A DNA stretch of 64,000 nucleotides from Sporodiniella umbellata (Eukaryota; Mucoromycota; Mucoromycetes; Mucorales; Rhizopodaceae). Each line of letters opens with the position of its first letter. Positions within the stretch are counted from its first letter, which is position 1. A model generated the notes under the pieces. It was not told where the DNA came from and did no database searches. It worked only from the letters and a program-made list of their open reading frames with translations. The DNA lies in the NCBI GenBank assembly GCA_025677835.1, contig JAIXMR010000047.1, positions 62,001-126,000 of the forward strand, in the 5' to 3' direction. Shown one piece after another: positions 37,001 to 47,649 of the stretch. The translations under genes were made by a program, and so were the position numbers.

Positions 37001-40000
37001 CTGTCACTGAAGTAGTTGATATTACTGAAGAAGTTACTGTCATTGAAACTTCTAAGGTTGTTAACACTGTCGCTGACAAAGTCACTGGTGCTCTCATTGA
37101 CGATAAGAAGACTGTATCTCATATTGAAGACATTGTCAAGGATGCTAAATATGTCACTGTTGAAGTCATTGCTGACGGCAAGAAGACCCAGACTGTCATT
37201 GATACCGCTCATGTTACTGATGAAGTTATCTCTACTCACAAGGATAACGAATTCACCAAGAAGGTAGTCACTGGCGCTGTTACTGACGCTATTGTCAACG
37301 ACAAGACTGTCACTTCTGTCATCGAGACTATTGCTGACACTAAGAAGACTGTCCCTGTTAAGATTGTGAAAGATGAGAAAGAAATCGATCACACCAAGAA
37401 GGACCAAGTTTACGTGATTGTCAAGAAGACTGACGAGATTACCTCTGAAGTCAAGCCCAAGGTCAAGACTGTGGAAGAGATTCACACTGTAGTAGACGTG
37501 ATTGAAGGCAAGACCAAGCCTACCAAGCCTACCAAGCCTACTGGAAGAAGGTAGCTGAAGTCAAGAAGACTGAAGTCATCGAGACTATCACTACCAAGCC
37601 TGTCACTGAAGTAGTTGATATTACTGAAGAAGTTACTGTCATTGAAACTTCTAAGGTTGTTAACACTGTCGCTGACAAAGTCACTGGTGCTCTCATTGAC
37701 GATAAGAAGACTGTATCTCATATTGAAGACATTGTCAAGGATCTAAATATGTCACTGTTGAAGTCATTGCTGACGGCAAGAAGACCCAGACTGTCATTGA
37801 TACCGCTCATGTTACTGATGAAGTTATCTCTACTCACAAGGATAACGAATTCACCAAGAAGGTAGTCACTGGCGCTGTTACTGACGCTATTGTCAACGAC
37901 AAGACTGTCACTTCTGTCATCGAGACTATTGCTGACACTAAGAAGACTGTCCCTGTTAAGATTGTGAAAGATGAGAAAGAAATCGATCACACCAAGAAGG
38001 ACCAAGTTTACGTGATTGTCAAGAAGACTGACGAGATTACCTCTGAAGTCAAGCCCAAGGTCAAGACTGTGGAAGAGATTCACACTGTAGTAGACGTGAT
38101 TGAAGGCAAGACCAAGCCTACCAAGCCTACCAAGCCTACTGGGCATACCGGCAAGGTAGCTGAAGTCAAGAAGACTGAAGTCATCGAGACTATCACTACC
38201 AAGCCTGTCACTGAAGTAGTTGATGTTACTGAAGAAGTTACTGTCATTGAAACTTCTAAGGTCGTTAACACTGTCGCTGACAAGTCACTGGTGCTCTCAT
38301 TGACGATAAGAAGACTGTATCTCATATTGAAGACATTGTCAAGGATGCTAAATATGTCACTGTTGAAGTCATTGCTGACGGCAAGAAGACTCAAACAGTC
38401 ATTGATACCGCTCATGTTACTGATGAAGTTATCTCTACTCACAAGGATAACGAATTCACCAAGAAGGTAGTCACTGGCGCTGTTACTGACGCTATTGTCA
38501 ACGACAAGACTGTCACTTCTGTCATCGAGACTATTGCTGACACTAAGAAGACTGTCCCTGTTAAGATTGTGAAAGATGAGAAAGAAATCGATCACACCAA
38601 GAAGGACCAAGTCTATGTGATTGTCAAGAAGACTGATGAGATTACCTCTGAAGTCAAGCCCAAGGTCAAGACTGTGGAAGAGATTCATACTGTAGTCGAT
38701 GTAATCGAAGGCAAGACTAAGCCTACCAAGCCTACTGGAAAGGTAGCTGAAGTAAAGAAGACCAAGGTTGTTGAGACAGTTTTGGCAAAGCCTGAAATAA
38801 TGACAGTTACACAGGAAGCTGATAAGAAAACAGTCCTTGTTTGTGAAGACGAAGTTAGCTCTGTTGCGATTACTTCCACTACTAATGTTGATTGCTCATC
38901 TAAACCAATTGACTTAAAGGTCACTGTAGAAAAGAACGGCGTTACTGAAACTGTGGAGGTCGTTAAAGATAGCTCTGATAATGATATTACACAGTTCGTA
39001 GAAGTTGGTTACATAGCTGGCCAAGTTATGGCTAAAAAAGAAACAGACGATAACAATGGAAAGACAACTATCACTGTTGCTAGAGACGTTGGTGCAGGTA
39101 TGATACAGATATCTATATATTTAATGATGGTAATTTACACTTTTTTATAAACGCAGATGTAGTTAAGAATGTAGAAATTGCTACAGAGAACACATATGGC
39201 TGGTTATCCCAATTGGCTGACAAAATTAACTCTATGCTTGAGGTTGGAGATTGTAAAGAAAATGTTGAAGCAGTTATTGCTTCGGAAGAGTCCCAGTTAC
39301 AACATATCATTGAGAAATCGAAGGCTGAATCAACAACTAACGTTCAAGGAATAGATGTTTACTATGAAAAACTACATGAAACTTTCAAGAATCAACTTCT
39401 GGATATCAAAGCTTCTGTAAATGAAGTTTACACTGATAATGAGGTGCCCAAAAAGATTGAATTTGAGAATGTTAAAGAAAACATCAAGAAGGTTGTTGAT
39501 AACCAATTCCAAGATGTCAAGAAAGCAGTCTCCAAAGATTCCTTGCCCAAAAAGACTTCTAAGGATGAGGTTAACTCAGGCTCTGTTACTGTTGTTGACA
39601 ATAGCATTGCTAAAATCATTGAAACTGTCCGCTATCAGAATATTGAGCAGGCCCAGAAAGGAACCAAGGTGGTTGTTTCTAATGTTGTTCGCGATACTCA
39701 AGAAAAACTCATTACACTGCATGGAATTCTATTTGGAAAGATTAAAGATGTTATAGTCTGCAGGGAAATCAAGACCGATCAGAAGAAAAAGGATATTCAA
39801 AAACTTATCGCTGACGCCAATGAACAGGTTTCAGTTGTTATTTCTGAGGGAAAGAAAGCCTTTGAATACAACTATAGTGTCTCAGACAGCTGTAAGCCCA
39901 ATGTTGTAGCAACTATTCAACATGCTCAAAAACAAGCCGTTGACTCGTTTAACAATATCCAAAACATTATATCTACTCAGATGTCTACTATTGAAGAAGT

Positions 40001-41015
40001 AGTTATTTCCAACAGCGACTTTGAGATTATTGGTGAGAAGGTTTCTGTCATTGAAATGCAATCCAAGCGTAAAGCGATTTCTGCTTTGGAGCACACTACT
40101 GAAGCTGCGATATCTGTTGGGTTTGAAGGCAAGACTGTTACGTGGGTTGAAACTGCTGAACTTCCTGAGTCATTCAAAGATGTTAAAGTCTTTGCTTTTG
40201 ATTTGCCTGATACAGTTGTCGATTATCGTTCAACAATTTCTCAAATTTGGAATACGATTGTGTCCAAGAAGGGAGGTTCTGCTTTTGAAAACGTCAATAT
40301 TCAAAGGCTCATTGTAAGATGGTACAATGTTTTCCTTGAGCAACGGTGCAAGATAAATTACTCTACGTGCGATAGAGAAGTTCTACTGATTTCCTTGAAG
40401 CTTGTTTTGACCGAACACTCTTTGGAAAAGGCTTTTACTGAAGAGGAGCTCAATACTCTTTGTATAACGTGGTTTAAACTTCAACCTTTCGGTGACAGCA
40501 GCAGTCTCAAGAAGATCAATCAGTTTGACAAAATGTACTCTGTTTCTATTTCAAGTGGATTCAAGCTTTGTACTTTGATGAAGGTTGCTAGAAATGCTAA
40601 TCTTAGCTGGGACGCTCAATTTACTGGTGATGTATTTGCTGCTTGCATTGCAAGAGACAATATTACTGATATCAGAAGTACTTCAAGCACTGTTCTTTCT
40701 AATGCTGCTATGCTCTGTTGTTTACAAGATCCAAGCGAGCTTGCTATTGTATCGTCTAACCCTGAAATCCTTGAAGCTGCCAAGCAAAATGGCTCTAAAA
40801 CAGTTTTACTTGATCGTTACGAAAGTACACCTAACGCTCAAGATTACGATGTACGCTTTGATGGCTTAGATGTTTTTGCTGAAAGTTATGAAACTCTTCA
40901 CGAATCTAAATCCACTACAAAAACAGAAGCCCCAGTTACTCGCTCATGGTTCCAAAGAGTAGTCTCTACTGTCTCTGAAGCTGCTGAATCAGTAACACAC
41001 GCTGTCATTGGATAA
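28023..41015 (+). CDS. Giant modular protein: ~10 RICIN-like beta-trefoil modules, helical region, tandem repeat array, HAD-like C-terminus (frame broken in the array)
   Basis: Model: join(28023..28248, 28317..28649, 28708..29448, 29527..29763, 29841..30050, 30116..30625, 30683..30979, 31036..33486, 33536..34045, 34122..39097, 39157..41015). All ten introns are in phase 1. About ten modules repeat 'FPEGWFFIKS..HG..L', 'SQLW.Y.DGYLVN..S..VLD(V/I).GG' and a 'Q.W' ending; they resemble RICIN/beta-trefoil lectin units and no toxin catalytic chain is present. An acidic Ser/Pro linker sits at ~32150-32640. After 34.4 kb come basic helices ('VRWWKIVFLRRV', 'VRRYIIIIRRRV'), then five ~200-aa repeats (35849-38760). 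The C-terminus has a HAD-type signature ('VFAFDLPDTVVD', later 'LAIVSSNPEILEAAKQNGSKTVLLDR'). Four indels in the array (about 36897 -1, 37547 +2, 37742 -1, 38283 -1) disrupt the frame. If they are sequencing errors the protein has ~4116 aa; as written it stops at 36904 (~2765 aa). Function unknown. Confidence 0.8.
35849..38760 (+). repeat. Tandem array, five copies of a ~588-606-bp coding unit
   Basis: Unit starts are at 35849, 36455, 37042, 37641 and 38246, giving lengths 606, 587, 599 and 605 plus a partial last copy. Each encodes ~196-202 aa rich in Val/Thr/Lys/Asp ('IETSKVVNTVADKVTGALID', ... 'KPTKPTG' linker). The copies are nearly identical at the DNA level; most differences fall in the KPT/GHTG linker or are the four indels. 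This indicates recent unequal crossing-over or gene conversion. The antisense strand is also open over long stretches only because of codon choice. Confidence 0.92.
40183..40860 (+). other. Degenerate HAD (haloacid dehalogenase type II-like) domain of the giant gene
   Basis: Motif I is 'FAFDLPDTVVDY' (nucleophile Asp codon at ~40200, the second motif position altered from the usual YGT). Motif II corresponds to 'SISSGF' (Ser kept). The Lys-Pro motif III is replaced by 'ACIARDNITD'. The loop 'LAIVSSNPEILEAAKQNGSKTVLLDR' matches the family's motif IV region. Retained Asp/Ser but lost Lys suggests a pseudoenzyme. This is an inference from recalled motifs. Confidence 0.55.
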
Positions 41016-41137
41016 AAAATGCCATTCATATAATAAACTACAAAACTTTATTGAACTACACAATGCACATAGCTTTTGATTCTAAAAGATTATTGTCACT
41101 TGAGACTAATATACCAGTAAATAGAGTCAACTTCATA

Positions 41138-41212
41138 TTGTTTCCAAAATCGATGTCGTACATTTTCTTATAATTTGTATTATAGAATGCGACATCGATT
41201 TTGTAAATTGTT
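41138..41212. mobile_element. Short MITE-like inverted repeat, copy 1
   Basis: Arms CAAAATCGATGTCG (41145-41158) and its exact complement (41190-41203) are separated by 31 nt, with further partial pairing outside (TTGTTT/AATTG). The arm sequence recurs at 61.47 kb with CAGTG-type ends, so this is probably an eroded copy of the same small family. It lies in the 284-bp gap between the giant gene and APS1. Confidence 0.6.
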
Positions 41213-41299
41213 GTAACTTAAAAAACAAATCGGCAGCATTCAATCTCCGTATATCAGCTTCAGAAAGTTCCAATAGGCTTTCTACTTTTTTCACATAAA

Positions 41300-42040
41300 A
41301 TGGCAGTAAGTTACTGCCGTTATTGTTTTGAAAAGTATGTTCATGTTTTGTGCACTTTAAATTATACTTTAGATAAATTGGCTGCTACTTGTAAGCCGGC
41401 AAGGAAAAGTTCGTCTCACAAAATGGTTCATCACGATTCCCCCTAAAGAAAAAGCCAAAATTGTTAAAGATGCAACGCAATTAGTCTTAGCCAGACGAGT
41501 TAAGATGTGCAATTTTCTAGAATATAAAGGTAGAGAACATGTGATAGTAATTCACAGGAATTGGATTAATTTAACTTTTCCACTAGACCAAAAAATAGTT
41601 TACCGAAGGTATTAAACGGATTTAAAGAATCTTATGTAATTAAGATTTGGTTTAGATACGCAAGTTTGTTTTTTGTTGCAGGAATTAACCAAGACGACAA
41701 TGAGCTCATAACTTTAGAAATTATTCATCGATACGTTGAAATACTTGACCGCTACTTCGGCAATGTGAGCAAACCTGAATATAAATTGAAAATTACTTAC
41801 GTTTTGAATCAACTAGGTTTGCGAGCTCGATTTAATATTTAACTTTCAAAAGGTAATACTATACCCTGACAGTTGTACATCTTAAGTGTACTCAACAAAA
41901 AAATCCAGGCATACTTTATTCTAGATGAGCTTTTGATAGCAGGAGAATTACAAGAAACTAGCAAGAAGTCAGTTTTAAGAGTCATTACACAAGCGGACCA
42001 GTTTGAGGATCAAGAAGGAAATGAAGTGAAGGCAGGATGA
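41300..42040 (+). CDS. APS1: AP-1 clathrin adaptor complex small subunit sigma
   Basis: Sigma subunit of AP-1, which sorts cargo between trans-Golgi and endosomes. Model: join(41300..41305, 41373..41529, 41587..41608, 41656..41764, 41817..41852, 41909..42040), six exons, 153 aa. The first exon is only ATG-GCA; splicing gives [17 protein letters not shown], the canonical AP-1 sigma start. '[17 protein letters not shown]', '[31 protein letters not shown]', '[27 protein letters not shown]' and '[23 protein letters not shown]' are all diagnostic. The Lys-rich 'TIPPKEK' separates AP-1 from AP-2 sigma ('YVPYTDEEK'). Confidence 0.95.
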
Positions 42041-42281
42041 GAAGTACTGGTTGAAAGTTAAAAAGAGATGAATAATAAACAGTATTCTCAAGAATGGCTG
42101 AGAAAAATTAGAAGGCTTTATACATCAATTCTTTTAACAAAAGCAATATTTAGTCACGCAAAAACCTTATAGAACACACAGTATATATAATTGGAAAATG
42201 CAAATGAGTTGGCAAAAACATAAAAAATTAAGACAGGAGCAAAGCAGAATTTGCTGTTCTTTGAGTTCATCTTCTAATGCT

Positions 42282-45200
42282 TTAAAAATACTGTTTCTCA
42301 ATCAATTAGTATGGAGTCTTTAAATCATAAAAGTATAACATAATTACCAAGCTTGCAGCGAACACAATGTCACGCTTTATATCTTGCTCTGCTTGTTCCA
42401 TCTTTTTGTAAAGGCTGGTATCTCCTACCATACGAGCAGCACCCATCACTTCACGACACGTTTCATCTATTCTACTTATACATCGTACTATGGACCCTTC
42501 CAATACGTCTGTCAAATCAGTAATATGTTTGAAAGGCTACAGTTGCAAGTTAAAATATAGTTTTTAACAGACTCTCACATTACCAGTCCTTTTGCCCACT
42601 CATAGACTACTTCAACTAAGCCAAATCGGAAGCCATCGACATAATCTTCGACAGAAATAGACAACCCGCATTCTGCTTGTTGTTCTGCGAGACGCTTTGC
42701 ATATGAAAGTACGATTTCTTTTCCTTTAGCCAGTTTAGGCGTCAACCTTGGCTCACTGTCGCTACGCTCTTGAAATACAAAGCAGGAAAGAATGGCCACT
42801 AATTCTGCGGGTTCAAAATCAGCAAACACATTGTCTAAAACGAGCTCCGTAAGCAAAAGCTCATCTGATGAATTAATTTCGCAAGCAACTCGCCCTTTAA
42901 GTTGGACTGTGCCCTGGTCGTCAATATAGTTCAATCGACGGAGAACTTCAATACGTTGATGATAGTCAGGCAACAACTCTAAGTTTTGATCGGAGATAGT
43001 CATTTTCAGCAAATCTATTTGGCTAGAGAGTTTTTTATGTGCATGTATGAGTGCGTACTAAATTAGAGGAGTTAGGTTAATACGGTTGTATAACAGCTGG
43101 ATCTTGATAAAAAAAATTACATGTTCGTTTAGCTCTGGGCATTTGGTACATTGGAACTCTGTACGTAATCTTTTCATGAAGCTATTTTTTTTTTGAAGCA
43201 TCTCTTGAAACTCAACGCTTTTAATTTTTCCCCAATCATACTCTGTAAAACCATTTTGGCAAATATTTTCTCCAAAAGATTGAAGTTCTTGGGTAGCTTG
43301 CACAGCTTCAATGCTGTTCTTTTGGTCAGTCATTATGGAGTCTATATCTATTTTTAAGGCGTTTTTGGTGATATAAAGAAGGTCAGGTGCACCGATTACG
43401 ACAATTTCTGTTTTTTCGTTTCCTTGTTCTGGGGTGTATATTTCTGTGATTGGTAAAGGAGGAGCCTCATCCAAATTGGGCGTATCATTAATATCAATAT
43501 TTTTGTCCATCAAAACAAGACAATAGAAAGATCGGTGACCGGAATTGACGTTTGAAGGAACAGGCTTCAGAATCATAGCCGGGGAATTACGATATAAATT
43601 CGATTTGATAACCACCAACCGCCCGGGACATAATGCTCTATTTCCCGCTGGCGTCGCCGTGATAAATTGAGTTGTCATTACACGGTTCCAATGAACTATT
43701 TCGCTACAAACATCATAAAAATTTTCGAGGTCTGTTTCACAGATGGCACAGTCTAGTTGACGTAAGGCGCTTCTTTTTTGTTCATTTTCGTTTACTAATC
43801 TCTCTGTATCAGGTAGAAGTTTTTGGGTGCTGTTTTCTGAAAAACTTCGCTTAATCATCTCTTCTACTTTGAGAGCCTCAACACGAAGTAAGTTTAATAT
43901 CATGTTGTAGGTCAACCTAAATTGAGATTCGAGTTTGGTGGGTTTTCCCAAAAGCATAGTTGACAAAACGGATGCTTCTGGAGGCTCCTCACCTCCCGCT
44001 GCAATAATCACTACACCTGTATTGTCAAGGCCACGACGACCCGCACGCCCGGACATCTGGGTGTATTCACCAGGCAGAAGATAACGAAAGTTGCGTCCGT
44101 CATGCTTGCGAATACCAGAAAATACCACACAACGTGCAGGCATATTAACACCCATGGCAAAGGTTTCGGTTGCAAATAGTACTTTTACTAAGCCTCTAGC
44201 AAACAATATTTCCACAATTTCTTTGATAATAGGCAATAAACCGCTATGGTGTACAGCGATACCTCTACTCAAAAGATCTCGCGTTCGCAAAATTTGGGGT
44301 AGCTCTTTATCAGAGCCGCGCAATCTAACCAAGCTACGCTCAATGAATACGTGAATTTCACTCTTTTCTAAACTCGTGCATAAGTCTGTTTTAGATAGAC
44401 CAGATGCATATTCTTCGCAACGTTTTTTTGAGAAGGTGAAGATAACCACTGGCAAAAGGCTTTTTGCTTTCAGCATGCCAATCAAGTGTACAAAAAGATT
44501 ACGATCCTGTTTATCGGAAAAAAAAAAATGTCAAAGAAAAAAAGATGCGTTATTAACGAAGATAAGAATAGGGGAAAATAAAACGCTTACTGTCTGGATG
44601 GTTGATTGGTAACTACGACCTATTGGCTTACTACCTCCTCGAACACCACCCCGGCCTCCACGACTTCCACGTGTATTACTATTTCCACTTGACTTGTCGA
44701 CTTGCTCTTTACGCTTCAACATTGCATCCTGCGCTTTTTTGTAGCTTCACAAAAAATGTGTTAGCTTTTGTTCTTTTTTAGCCGTTTGTAGATCTCTTAC
44801 CCTACTGTGCTGAGTTTGGTTTCGTTTGCCCCTACTATTTTGTAAATATCTTTGTTTGCATAAAGATGATGTTCTAAAGGAACTGGTCTCTTCAATGTAC
44901 TGATAACGTAAATATCTTTTTTTTTTGTACGTCTAAAGTCAAAGAATTAAATATAACCTAGGATTGTTTGAAATTTCGAGTCATACCCAACCCAGCCGGC
45001 AAACTCTCTTGTATTTGGTACAGTGGCTGATAGCAGAATTATACTTACGTGAGCTGGAAGCATAATGATCACTTCCTCCCAAACGACGCCTCTCTAAAAA
45101 GCCAACTAAGTAAGTTCCCTTTTCTTTTTACTGTAAATGTAATCGTGTGCATGCAGATACGTCTACAAAATATACGTACTTCTATATCGTTCACGTAGTG

Positions 45201-46701
45201 CACTTCATCAAAGATAACAAACTCTACATCTCGAATCAAATCTGCCCCACGATACAACATACTGCGCAAAATTTCTGTTGTCATAATCAAGCAACTTGCT
45301 TCAGGCTTGATCTGAACATCGCCTGTTAGGATACCAACATCTTCTCCGAAAGAATGTTTGAAGTCTCTAAACTTTTGATTACTCAGCGCCTTAATAGGTG
45401 AGGTGTATATAGCCTTAGTCATGTGTTTTGTGGCCAGCGCAATTGCATAGTCTGCTACAACGGTCTTTCCTGCAGAAGTATGTGCTGCAATAAAAACTGA
45501 GTCACCCATTTCTAAATGATAAACGGCCTGCTTTTGAAAGGTATCCAATTCGAATGGAAACTGCATGGCCATTTCGGGGACCAGTTCGTGAAAGTTGTCA
45601 AAAGGCTCGTTTACGTTTATTTCGTGAGCCCATTCTCGACGCTTGAGAGATTCGTTTGTAGATATCATTTTCTTTGGAACATGTTCTTTCTGAGGGGGGA
45701 GGGAGGTCGGAAGAAGCTCGTCGATTGCTTCGGGAACTGTGTTGATTATACCGTAGTGCAAGTGAATAAACAGCTTTTATATCAATTGTTAAATTTATAC
45801 CGCTATTGTTATCTGCCTTGGGTGTTAGTACTGTATCGGAATCGTCGCTAACACTATCTGCCTTTAAATCCAAAAAGCCAAATGTGCTGTTGATTGGATC
45901 CACCATGTCTTCAATACTAAACACAGTGTTTTTGAAAGCCTTTTCTTCTTGATTTGGCCCATCCTCTAGACACAATCATTCTTTGAGTATATTTCATCAA
46001 AGCTTTTTAGCTTACCTTCAAACAATAGTCCTCTCTCCAAGCCTGGTGCTACCTTGCATATTTCTAATATATATTTGACGTTTTTTTTTTTTTTTAAAAA
46101 AAATAAACATAAAGATAGGCACACAATAGTTTTATGTTACCATTTAAATCAAATGGATGATCGCTAATATTGGCGTAAATCAAACCACTGTCACTTTCAC
46201 TAACGACTTCTTTTTCGAGACCGCCTGGTGCAAAGGGAAATTGAGAAGCTGAGCCACGTACAAAGTTTTTTGTAGATCCAAAAGCTCTTGAAAAGCTTGT
46301 TGAGTTGGTAGATAAAAGATTGGATTCATCCATTATGAATTCGTTGTATCCTGTAATCACACCATCGAACCCTTCACGAGCAACTAGAAGACCTGTACAT
46401 GGTTTAGTCAACTGCGAGTAAACATTGTTGTTATAGTCAGGCGTTTCTTCCCAATGCCTATACTGAACTTTAATAAATCATAATCAATCTTTGAGAAAAA
46501 AAAAAAAAAAAAAACACATACTCTTGACATTTTGAAAGCCAAGAAACGGGAAAGGTTTGTCTAGGTGTAAGAAATGCTTCCTCTAGTTCGTTTTTGATAT
46601 CCCTTGCCTCAGGCTTCTTTAATTTTGAAAACTGATTATACTTTAATTTTACAGTGCATTCGTCAAATAAAATTACTAACTTGTTTTTCTGAAGAGTTCA
46701 T
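42282..46701 (-). CDS. SKI2: Ski2-like RNA helicase (superkiller complex)
   Basis: DExH helicase of the Ski complex that feeds mRNA to the cytoplasmic exosome. Model: complement(join(42282..42290, 42348..42536, 42584..43057, 43121..44506, 44591..44744, 44801..44932, 44987..45093, 45180..45736, 45801..45965, 46016..46063, 46141..46457, 46522..46631, 46681..46701)), 13 exons, 1222 aa (human 1246, yeast 1287). N-terminal arm, then '[15 protein letters not shown]' (motif I), '[11 protein letters not shown]', 'TGDVQI', 'FDEVHYVND' (DEVH, motif II), 'LLSATVPN', a Gly/Arg insert ('[11 protein letters not shown]', 44.65 kb), '[13 protein letters not shown]', '[11 protein letters not shown]', 'MSGRAGRRG', arch domain and C-terminal '[27 protein letters not shown]'. 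The last exon is nine nucleotides (Tyr-Phe-stop) and restores the usual FAASLY ending. N-terminal exons 3-5 are the least certain. Confidence 0.93.
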
Positions 46702-47649
46702 TTTGGAAAAAACTTCCTGTAAATTAATTTCGTTTACTATCAAAATAGGTCAATGACCAAATCTTTAAGGTAATCACAAAAGCATCTTCACTTTAATTTT
46801 TACGTTCGTGCGACATTTTTAGTCTCCAGGTCCAAACTTGGAGAAAAAACAAAAGTTGACATAAATCTTTTAAAATGCAGTACTTTTTTTTTTTTTTTAA
46901 CCCAGCTAGTTGATACTGAAAAACTAAACCAGTTCTTAAATTCGCTCTGAAAATAAAACAAAACAGATGTTGTATTACTATAAAACAAGACCTTTTTATT
47001 TAAAAAATAAAAAATAAAAATAAAACAAAACCTTTGACTGGGTTCCGTTTTGATTTTGTTTAGGTATTCAATACGAGCAAAGAAAAGGAAAGCAATCAAT
47101 CATTTGTTCCGTACAAGACCATTTTGTATCTTTTTCAAAGAATTATTTTTGTTTTTTGTATTGCTTTATTTTATATTTCTTTGGAAGATATGTCTTTGAA
47201 TAAGCTTTATGAGCAGTACAGGTCAATATCGAATTGATCTTTGCTACTCCCCAGTATTAATACCAGTCTTCCAAAACTATACTAATGCCTAAAACATTCC
47301 ACCGTGTATAGACTAACTGTTTTGAAAGGGTCTAAATGAACTTTTGCGCTTTACATTATTCTTACTACTATTAATTGAGTGAATACAGTTAATTTGAGAT
47401 CAGATCATGTTTGTACAGGAGCACAAACCTGTATAGATATCAGCACAAAAAGCGGAGATGGCTCGAGTCTTTGGGAGCTAAAGAAGCAAAAACAAGGACA
47501 AAAGAGAAAACTATGTATTTCAATAACCTTATAAGAAAAAGTGCACGATATTTGACAGTTGATAGCCCTTGCTAGGTCTAGTTATACTCGATGTTGTTTA
47601 GATTTTTTTTTATTTCTTATTTTGTTAATAAAGGATATTCGGTTTCGGC
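46702..47649. other. Intergenic, SKI2 upstream
   Basis: About 0.95 kb between the SKI2 start and the stop of the PAP2 gene. It contains T15 at 46885-46899 and A-rich stretches near 47000. Small minus-strand frames here are homopolymer-driven. No gene seen. Confidence 0.5.

Noticed and set aside
35780..38688. Long antisense open frames (up to 372 codons) across the repeat array
   Set aside because: They are the exact reverse of the repeat; they exist because the sense codons (AAG, GTC, GAC, ACT) give no antisense stops, and they share its indels. No independent coding evidence.
45130..45330. Plus-strand 60-codon frame within SKI2
   Set aside because: Opposite strand of SKI2 exon 6 and its intron; shadow.
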